DNA of 64,000 nucleotides. Source: Leguminivora glycinivorella (lineage: Eukaryota; Arthropoda; Insecta; Lepidoptera; Tortricidae). The DNA lies in contig NC_062979.1 in NCBI RefSeq assembly GCF_023078275.1, positions 21,867,848 to 21,931,847 of the forward strand. Direction: 5' to 3'. Each line of letters opens with the position of its first letter. Position 1 is the stretch's first letter. Position numbers and translations under genes: made by a program. The notes beneath the pieces were generated by a model that was not told where the DNA came from, did no database searches, and saw only the letters and a program-made list of their open reading frames with translations. This document shows positions 55,229-64,000 of this stretch, in pieces.

Positions 55229-55375
55229 CGCTTGCTTATTTTGGTTGCTAAGTCACACTAATTCCAGGAATCGGTCTATTTTTAGATTTGGGCAACAGCG
55301 GTTCGCGTCTTCGCGCCCAAAAAGGCTTAAGTGCGGCTGATTTAGTAGCCGCTTACGCGTCACACTAAAAATTGG

Positions 55376-56380
55376 TTGTTTTTTTAGTTTTATATTACAT
55401 TTATATTAAATCACATTGACTTTAAATTAAGCACTGTATCGTTACGAGTATTTTTGTATAACTTTCAGTTCGTAAAACACCTTTTAAACTGGTTAAAACA
55501 ATTATTTTAAACGGAGCATTTTAGAAGCGCGCGCGGTCGGTCGGATGAGGATTTTAAAAACCTGACACATTCTGCGTGTTTGTACCTGCAGACTTCTAAA
55601 TTTTAAGTTTAAATTTAAATAATATTATGTGTGTATTGTATCGCCATACGATAAATAATTTAAGGACTCGTGGAGTCCCAGCGCACACAATGTAAAAGTA
55701 TTTACAGAAATCTTCTATTTGAGTAACTAGTAACCTAAGTGATGAATGGCGACTTCCTTGTATTGCGATACCGTGATGAAATATCGCCAGCATATTTAGT
55801 GCAATCTCTCAATGAGCTATTTCAGATTTAAGCTAGCTATTAAGTTTTAATGCTTAACCTTTATTTTTATATATAAAATTTTGTTCTTGTAAATAATAGG
55901 ACTGGTAGTCATCGGCAAGATACGTATGTGGATACTATGACGCTGTACTATGAATATTAATGTTAGAATCAAAGATAACCTCAATGTTGGTCTATAAAGA
56001 ATAGAAACGATTTTAAACACAAACTTTGTAGCTATTCATTAATATATACTATTTGAAATATGTATAATTATAAGATATACATGTTAAATATCGTCCTTAA
56101 AAGGATATTAAAAGTAGGTCAATTTAATAAAATTTCACCAGTCACTTGAGCATCGAACATTAATTAATAAACATTGTTGACCATTAACCTAGTAATGTCC
56201 GAAATTGTTAGAGTTATTGTCGCGGAAATAATTCGAATCGACTTTAATATGATAATGGTAATTGCTTGTGACATTGTTTTAAGTGTGAGTTATTTGTTTC
56301 AGATTAAATTATAGACGATATGGCTCAGGGGTGTTGCGTGAGTTGAATATTGTTATTATTTAAATCTCATTCTTAATAGT
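55376..56380. other. no gene seen
   Basis: AT-rich sequence, with a small GC-rich patch at 55520-55545. Confidence 0.4.
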
Positions 56381-56384
56381 CATC

Positions 56385-56525
56385 ATCATCATCCTCCTTA
56401 CGTTATCCCGGCATTTGCCACGGCTCATGGAACCTGGGGTCCGCTGTGACACGAAATAATAGTAGTAGTCGTCGTAGTAGTAAACACTTTATTGCACAGA
56501 ACAAATTACATGAAGTACAGTGTAT
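56385..56525 (-). repeat. SINE family G tail next to a LINE (TAC)n 3' end
   Basis: ATCATCATCCTCCTTACGTT through GGGGTCCGCTGTGACACG is the reverse complement of the SINE G end (56385-56452). Next to it, (TAG)n and AAACACTTTATTGCACAGAA (56459-56510) is a minus-strand LINE 3' end as at 3642-3800. Confidence 0.65.
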
Positions 56526-59075
56526 TGAATAATAGACATCCAATGAACATCGCTAAATATGCATCCAAATTAAAGGCACAGCTCAGTGAAATGTCATGTT
56601 TCTCAAATCTGGAAGAACCCTGAGTAGGCTACCTTAAAACACTTATATGAAACATAATTATTATTATTTATAGGGCTTTTTGCATATTATTATTTTTTAA
56701 CACATTTTGACAAACAGTGAGAAAAAAGATAAAAACCGTGAGAATGTTTCTTAAACAACTCAGAACAGAAAGTGACAACTTGACAAGACACAACAAGAAA
56801 CTAACAAAGCTCATGTTACAAAATACACATTTAAAGTTCTTAAAGAAAGCACTTGACGAAACTGAATAATGAGAACCAAAAAACATGACCGTCTTCCAAT
56901 TAAACAATAAAGCGTTGTCAACATCTCTAACGTTCAAAAAGACTTATATGCAAATTCAGTGTTACATAAGTCTTAACATCCAATGATGCAATAAAATCTC
57001 CGACTAAAACAGCTTTTTACTCAAACCTCGTACAGCGACATACGGCTTTTTTATTGAACATTATAGTCACATGTCCCTGTTAAAGCAGATACGAGTATTT
57101 ACGAGCCGATCTGCATACAACAGTCGTGAGGTATAAGGGCGTATACACACGGGTAACACAGGGACATAGACCGTTGTCAGGATGGCCGGGTTTCAGATGC
57201 CACACGTGCTCTGCCTTAATTCGAATAGATGAGGCGCAGGGTTGTCTAAAGGTGCATTATAGGTTGGTAAAGATTTATGTGTGTATCTTACTAATTGATT
57301 TATTTAGAGGTTACAGAATAATTCACATTGTAATTGTCTGGAATGTTTCACTATGTATTAGTTACGTCGCCAAACTGCTAATGTCGGTATTGACATAATG
57401 TATGGAAATGTATTACAATTTACATTAGTACCTATGGTTTTGCGAAAAAAAAAAATAAAGATCTAGGTAATAGAAACAGCTCCAAATTACGGGCACTATC
57501 CTTAATCCATTATCTTTATATTCCTGATTTTAAATACCAAATATACAGCTTAGGAAGTAAATGTAACAAAAGGGTTTTTATTATATCCAGCGCTAAAATG
57601 TTACTTCAAAACCGAGCTATTTTTTAATGCTCAGTGGAAAGAACAGAATTCTAATTTCTAAATCACAGTGAAATCGTTTCTGACCTTAGCTTGTCTTATA
57701 AGTCATATGTTAAGCTCATTGAAACTTGTTTTTACTTTGCAAACATATCAGCATAAATAAACATACAATAACATTGATTGAATGAGAAAAACGTGACAAA
57801 TCCCACCATATCACATTATGAATTTATATCCGCTGACCAAATGCAAGTGCAACGATTGTATCTCCATTGAATTTGGAGGTCAGCCTTAATAAAAACCCGT
57901 CGAGATATAACCGATACCGACATGTTATTGTCCAACCAATAAATCTATACAACAATCAATTTGTATTGAAATTAATCATTTGTTTTAGAAAGTTAACGGG
58001 TTCTCATTCATGTTCACTCTTGAGTATAATACAGGCTGTTTGCTCCATCGTTTGACAAATTAAAATGTTGTGGGCTGTGGTTATTTTTTATCTCCACATG
58101 TCCTATAAAATTTATTTTTTAGTTTTTTTTTGTAAAAAAAAAATAGAAATAAAGCTAAAAATTACTTAAAAAAAGACTAAAAAATGTGTCCTATTTTTTC
58201 TAATGATGTAAAATAATCCTACAAAAAAATCCCACAGAAAATATTTTTGTCCCCCGATTTTATAACGGATGCGACAGGCAAATCATCGTTGTCCAAAATA
58301 ACAAAAAAAAAAAAAAACACACGTCGGTCAAAAAAAAAATTAGAGGGCGTGTTGAGATAGAAAACGATCCCATATATTCGCCATTTTAATTTGGAAAACG
58401 CCATACCAAACACCCTGTATGAGTATGTTCCGACACTAAATCTTTGACCCATTGTAAAGAAAATTCTTGGCACATTGTAATATGGTTCAGATCTTCCGGA
58501 ACTAAGAGTTGTATGTATGATACGAAGTGTGTGTGAAATGCTCTATTGTAAGAAGCCTTATATGTTGTAGCGAAGAACAATCGAACACAGTTAAGTATTC
58601 GATTGTTCTAAGCTTTATGCCAATGGATCTGTAAATGGGCAGTGAAGTAGGTAAGACTTTTATAACGGAAAGCGAAGTTTCAAAGCTGCGTTTTTTCTAT
58701 GCAACTAAATAATAGACTAAAGGATGATGAGATTTCATTACTGAATATAGTTTATTTTACTACTTTAAATTTCCCTTTTTATCTCATTTAAACTAACAAA
58801 GTCCGATTGAACTGAATTTACAACAAAAGATTGCTACTTCTGGATGAGATTATTGACTCAGGATCAGGATATTGCTTACCGTCAAAGGAAGGTGCTTACC
58901 ATCTATAGTCATATTAAATAGTTGATATTTAAAATGGCGAATAAAACAGTAAAAGTGAGAGTTTCATTAGAGAAAAAGAGCGGGCAGGTGTGTATATGTA
59001 ATTCTAGAATCAACGAAAATGAACAGATAAGTCTACAATAAAATGTACATACATTAATTTGTGACAATACATCAC
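56526..59075. other. no gene seen
   Basis: Intergenic. A small hairpin (GAACAATCGAA / TTCGATTGTTC, 58573-58608) and an A/T-run-rich patch (58090-58350) are the only structures noticed. Confidence 0.4.
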
Positions 59076-59210
59076 ATACATACAATCACGCCTGTATCCC
59101 ATAAAGGGGTAGGCAGAACACATGAAACTACTAAAGCTTCAGTGCCACTCTTGGCAAATAAGGGGTTGAAAGAAAACGAAACTGTGACATTGCAGTGACA
59201 GGTTGCCAGC

Positions 59211-62200
59211 CTCTCGCCTAGTGATGTGCCGCCGAGAAATTACGCAGTGACGGTAATTCTCATTGGTGAAAATTACCGTAAATTACCGAGAATTCTCGGT
59301 AAATTACCCTTACCATATTCAGTTAAGATTGAAATTTACTAACATATTTCATGTCTTGTAAATATTTGATTAATTTATATGTTATTGTTAAGCATACTAA
59401 TGTCAAGGTGTGGTAAATTAGTATAATTATATTAACAATATTGTGCAAATGTTTTTATTTTTTTCTATTCATATTTATAAGGTACAATGAAAGACAGTCA
59501 AGTAGGTTTCTAGATATATTTATTTCTTTATGTTGGAACATTTATGAAGAAATTTACAAAAATCAACAATAATAAAAACATGTCTAAACATTTGAAATTC
59601 AGCAATATAATCATCTGACTTAATATTAAAAAATAAAACATCTTATGATTAATCATCTTACAATAAAATACAATCTACGATGGGGTTTATATTAAAAAAA
59701 AAATCTTCTTTACATAGGAACAACAAGTTGTATAAGTGTATTTACTTCCAAAAATTTAGCATAAATACATATAAATTACTATCAAAAAATGACATATGTA
59801 TATTAAATAATCAATGACATATATACCTGCCTAAATGCTGGCATTATTTAACTTCTTTGATGATGATCTAACATTTTGTTTGTCTAGTCAACCTCGTCAA
59901 ACACTGATAAGAAATCGAAGGAAGAGTCTGATAGGTCGTCTTCGGAATCATTTCTGGAAAAATCGATTTCAAGCCTTTCTTCCATAGAGGTGTTAGTTCT
60001 CTATTGTTGGTCTGTTCGGTGAAGTAATTTCCAGTTGTGTGAAATATAGCATATTTTCATACATCTTTCAGTCAGCAACTTGTTTCTTTTCTTGGTATGA
60101 ATATTAGCGAATGTGGAGAACGATCGCTCCACAGACGCTGAAGTTGTCGGCACTGATAAAATCTTTAGTGCTACATTTCCCAACGAACAGTTTGGATATA
60201 GTGATTGCCACCATGCAACAGGCTCAATCGACTGGGCTGTAAGCCACACGAATTCTTTTTCGAAAATACCATTCCGACTTTTATAATCTGATACTTCTTG
60301 AAGAATTGATTGTGCATCGCACTCAGCAATATTCATTATTATGGAACAGCCATCAAGGTACTCTTCAGATGTTAAATGTATCCCTTGGTTTTTTGGATTT
60401 AAAATAACTGCAGCCAAGTGGATGGGCTTCAAACAATTTTGCTTTCTGTCTTGAAATTTTTGAAGAATACTGGCATAATGCTCTTCAGTGAATATTTCTT
60501 TAGCCACATCACTAATTAGAGAGTTCTCAACGTCTTGTAAAGCTTGAGGCACTAGATGAATAGTGCAAGCATCTCCTTCAAGCCTGAAAATCCAGTTTAC
60601 AATGGGCTTGAAAAGTTTGATTTGTTTTTCAACAATACGCCATGTGTTTTCTTCCAACAATTCGCTCTTGAATTTTTGAAATTCCCTGTTACTTTCATTG
60701 ATTGCCATTGTTTGTAAAATCTCTTTCGATTTCATGAAATTTTCAAGACAATGTGAGTAGCTTCCCCATCTCGTTTTCACAGGCAACACCAAAGTTACGT
60801 TCAAACATTTATCACTCGCGATTTTTTTGAATTCTGCACAAAGCAAATTCGATTTTAACACGCATTTCACGATATCAACTACCATCGTAAACACTTCGTG
60901 TACTTCGGGCATTTTCAATACATCTGCTATAAGCAAATTCGATGTATGTGCAAGACATCCAACCCATGTGGTCTTTTCATATTTATCCATTAGAAGTTTG
61001 CCGCACTTTTTCATATTCGCTGCATTGTCAGAGATAATCCCGAGGAACTTTTCGCTGCCAATATCCTCCATAACTTCTGATATTTTTTCAGCTAAATACT
61101 CTCCCGTGTGTCTATTTGTCTCGGCGTCAATAGATGTGTGAAAAAATGGTCTGGGAGTATATATCATGATATTAATTATCGAATCTTTCCTGATGTTTGA
61201 CCATCCATCTGCCGCTAAATGCAAAACCTTCGATTGCTCAATTTTCTTTGAGATCACGTTTTTCATTTCCGTGTATTCTTCATCCAAAAGTGTAGTGAAA
61301 AGAATCTTGCGTGATGGAGGCTTATAGTCCGGCTTCAGTAAATGAAAAGCTTCAATCCATAAAGGATGTTCAAATATTGATAAAGGCATGCCGGTTACGT
61401 AAACTGCTCTTGCAAATGCCTTGTGAATTGTTTTCTGAAACAAATTTAGAGCTTGTTTAACTTTGTGTTTGAAAATAAGTGGTTTAAAATCCAAATAATT
61501 AGTATCATTTAAAAACTTGCCTCGTCCACAGTAGAATCATTGAGTTGTTCGGAAGATACTCGTCCAAAACTGTTCTCAGCATTCGTAGAAGTACTGCTTT
61601 GTGGTTGTGCATCACTTTTTTTGAACTCTGTTTTAACATCACTAGGACACTTTTGACAGTTCTTAGCCAAATGTTGAGCGAAACGAGTAACATTTTTGGC
61701 GGTGTACACCAAATCACAAAATAAGCAACTGTACTTAATTCGTCCATTTTCGGTAGTTTCTCTATAATAGTCTAAAACTTTGCCTTTCGGCCTCATTCTT
61801 CAATTATTAACAACCCTTTACTGTAGGTCCCTTGAAGATGAACTAAACTGCACAATATGACCCATCTATGATATTCACACACTTTCCCCACTTAGACACG
61901 ACCAACTGATAAAAACTGAGGACCAATCAGGAGCCATTATAATCAGTGAATACCCAAACCTGCAGGCCTGCAGTTCAGAACCACGTGTTTTTTTTTTACC
62001 TGCAGTAACTAATACAATGCGACCTGATAAAGCCTATTAATTGTTTAAAAACTATCATTCTTACTTAAAATAAATACCAGATGTCGGCAATAAAATATCT
62101 TATAGTATATTTATTCCCGTTTTAAGAATTGCAGTTTAGATATTTGGACATTCAAACACGCATAATCTAATTATATACTTATTGTCAATAAACATTACAA

Positions 62201-62709
62201 AAAAGAAAATTATGAAAACTTATGTTTAACTTATGTTTATTACATTCAAACTCTAAGAAACAATAAATAACAAATCAAACTCAATGTCCATAAAACGCAG
62301 TTTTCAGCAAACTGTGTATAAATAATGAAATTAGGTTAATACATCTAAAATAATTGAATATCAGTATGTATTTCACCACTTTAATCTGACTATACTTTTG
62401 AGAAAAAACTTGATTTTCTGTCAGTAATTTTACCCGGTAACATTCGCGGAGAAGATTCTCCGTAATTTACGGCCGTAATTTACGGTAATTTTGGTAATAA
62501 ACTAGTTCCTTTCATAGTATGTTTTCGAAATTTTTTGCACAGATTGTATGAACTAAATAAAATACAATTCTGTAAAAAAAGTAAGAAAAATCGAAAACTT
62601 AAGACAACTTTCTCGTTAATTACCGGTGCAGAGAACTTTACCCCGTAATTTACCCGAGGATTCTCATAGTTCTCGTAATTTACGGTAACGGCACATCACT
62701 ACTCTCGCC
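59211..62709 (-). mobile_element. hAT transposon, 3483 bp, with 8-bp target duplication
   Basis: The element (59219-62701) has inverted ends TAGTGATGTGCCG and CGGCACATCACTA and is bracketed by CTCTCGCC at 59211-59218 and 62702-62709. Many copies of TAATTTACGG / CCGTAAATTA crowd both ends (59250-59310 and 62430-62690), as expected of subterminal transposase sites. One minus-strand transposase gene lies inside. The 8-bp duplication, ends and transposase agree on hAT. Intact ends and gene suggest it may be autonomous or only recently silent. Confidence 0.95.
60001..61796 (-). CDS. hAT transposase, BED finger plus hAT dimerisation domain, one intron
   Basis: Exon 1 (61796-61521, 92 codons) begins MRPKGKVLDYY and carries a BED-type zinc finger (CLFCDLVYTAKN, HLAKNC). 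Exon 2 (61434-60001) carries ADGWS, SDNAANM, GCLAHTSNLLI and KTRWGSYSHCL, and ends with the dimerisation block VPTTSASVERSFS. The D, D and E of the catalytic core are visible in DGWS, SDNA and SVERS. The frames join if 61520-61435 is an intron: it opens GAG|GCAAGT, closes TTTGTTTCAG|, is 86 nt, phase 0, and gives 569 residues. Without splicing the BED exon ends in a stop at 61509. The frame upstream of 61434 is open but has no ATG. No other lesion was seen. Confidence 0.88.
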
Positions 62710-62750
62710 TACGCCACAATTAAACCCATATCCCATAGTCGCATCAAACA

Positions 62751-64000
62751 CACAATACATCAAAGATTACAAAATCCTAAACGGTGACAGCCCTATCGTA
62801 GAAATTCATATTAATGCTTGCTAACATGTCCAGAGCAGGCCATTGGCGATATTGATATAAATTGATTACGACTTGTGACGGCCATTAATATACTTTGATG
62901 CAAATTCCTTGCGCATATTACTGTCTTATTAAAATGCAATAAGAAAACAAAGTGTTTTGCCGTCTTATTAAAATGCAATAGCAAAGTTATACAGCCTTTT
63001 AAGTAAGAAGAATGTAGTTGATGAGTTCATCGGAGTAGTTGGTTTTGTTTTTCTTTTGAATAATGTTAAGTTGTCAACTTGTCATTGATTATTAATTGCT
63101 CTATTTGTTGTTCCTCATGCATAGATAAACAAGAGACTAATGAATGCCACAAAATTTGAAATCCAGATCTTGCAATACTGCGTTGCATACAAACATTTGT
63201 CTTGGATAAATTTAAGACACAGATAGTTCTTTCAGTTAAGATTAAGGAGTGAAAAGAATAAGTTTGAACGAATTGACTTTGATGGTGTAAAAATCCACTT
63301 CATTACTTACTCTTATCTCTTTTTCACAGCAATTTATATACAAACATGAATCACAAAAGACCATCCGAAGCCAAGATAAATTTTTCGCTTATTAGTCATA
63401 CAATAATAGTTGCTTTCTCGGGTCAAGGTCAAATGTGAGCTGCTCATCAATTTCATACAAAACCTGGTATCTGAGTACTACACCTTCCTATAAAAAACGC
63501 CTTATATTTGTACGAACATATTTACCTCTTACGCCCTTTTATACAAAAGCAATAATGTCTGCCGTGTTGAGCAAAAAAGTCGTATGTCTCAATTCGGTAT
63601 ATGGAGATACGTCCTTTATGATTTTTTCGAAGAAATTATGACGGTTTGATGGATTACCACTTGCCGTCTTTTTGTCAGTCAGGGGTCAACAACTGATGCA
63701 GCTGAGATGATTGGCAAAACAGCAATGCGGGGTTCGATTTCTTGTAATGGGTAAAATAAGATAATAAATTATTGGGTGCATCGTTATGGATATGGATAGC
63801 CTTGGAGATGAAAAAGGTATAATATGTCTGGTCAGTGCGGTCAAAGCGTTAAAATATATCGTCTATAACCGTGTATTCATCTTGGACACTTATTTAGGTA
63901 GGTAGTGTAGTTATTTTGAGCTTGGCAGATAAATCATAGGAGTTAAAGTCTTTCCAACTCCTCCAACAAAATTTTTCATGCATACTGTTGTGTTTAGTAT
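62751..64000. other. no gene seen
   Basis: AT-rich intergenic DNA. The word GTCTTATTAAAATGCAATA occurs twice within 62920-62982. No exon or named repeat. Confidence 0.4.

Larger units (their letters stand above)
51061..55375 (-). mobile_element. near full-length non-LTR retrotransposon (LINE), about 4.3 kb
   Basis: On the minus strand the order is a short 5' UTR (from about 55370), ORF1 (55228-54209), a 38-bp gap, endonuclease and reverse transcriptase (54170-51208) and a 3' UTR ending in AATAAACAG and repeated TTTAAAG plus a T-run (51061-51105). The tandem TTTAAAG end, as opposed to poly-A, is seen in CR1-like groups. The boundary at the 5' end is estimated from ORF1 and the TTTTAGTGTGACGCG stretch. 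No certain target duplication was found. One frameshift separates endonuclease from reverse transcriptase; otherwise it looks fresh. Confidence 0.9.
59081..62750 (-). repeat. SINE-like family A, split by the hAT transposon
   Basis: Family A sequence runs from ATCACGCCTGTATCCCATAA (59086) to CAGCCTCTCGCC (59218), then continues after the hAT with CTCTCGCCTACGCCACAATT and CCCATATCCCATAGTCG (to about 62745). CTCTCGCC is present once in the copy at 15431-15677 and twice here, as the hAT target duplication. Confidence 0.85.

Noticed and set aside
54276..55340. plus-strand frames of 63-153 codons
   Set aside because: They are antisense shadows of LINE ORF1.

Overview
The window reads as nuclear DNA of a moth or butterfly (Lepidoptera). 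It is AT-rich, gene-poor and packed with repeats of lepidopteran type: tRNA-derived SINEs, 3' stumps of Jockey-like and RTE-like LINEs, Helitron-like A|TC...CTAG|T elements, many short palindromic DNA elements (MITEs), and mariner and hAT transposons. No bacterial-style gene organisation, rRNA, CRISPR or free-standing tRNA gene was seen.

Only one host gene is convincing. It is an intronless gene on the minus strand (26032-30060) for a long Toll-family receptor of 1342 residues, with signal peptide, a large leucine-rich-repeat ectodomain holding internal cysteine clusters, one membrane segment, a TIR domain and a cytoplasmic tail. A TATA-like box lies about 110 bp upstream of its ATG and an AATAAA about 20 bp after its stop. 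The TIR domain is divergent at two conserved motifs. Roughly 26 kb upstream of it and 33 kb downstream (plus-strand sense: 30.2-64 kb and 1-26 kb) hold no other recognisable host exon.

Layout. 1-7.7 kb: SINE, LINE and microsatellite debris, a TTAA-flanked MITE, an RTE stump with a 12-bp target duplication. 8.4-10.5 kb: hairpin MITEs and a Helitron-like/tRNA-like composite. 13.0-13.6 kb: a conserved non-coding repeat. 15-20 kb: SINEs, a LINE tail and a tandemly doubled Helitron-like element. 21.7-23.5 kb: a TTAA MITE followed by a complete but dead mariner. 26-30 kb: the Toll gene. 33-43.9 kb: a dense cluster of MITEs, several nested in one another or in LINE/SINE pieces, and a 1.15-kb large inverted repeat. 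49.2-55.4 kb: another MITE, an old LINE remnant and a nearly intact 4.3-kb LINE. Its ORF1 has a PHD finger, a coiled coil and a C-terminal domain like that of the baculovirus FP protein. Its ORF2 (endonuclease plus reverse transcriptase) is broken by one frameshift lying exactly on an A AAA AAG heptamer. 59.2-62.7 kb: a 3483-bp hAT transposon with 8-bp target duplication, inserted in a SINE, whose transposase appears intact if an 86-nt GC-AG intron is removed.

The most notable items are the apparently complete hAT, the near-complete LINE with its slippery-site break, the divergent Toll TIR domain, and the nested MITEs and long hairpins. Calls rest on reading the sequence and on family knowledge; no search was run.
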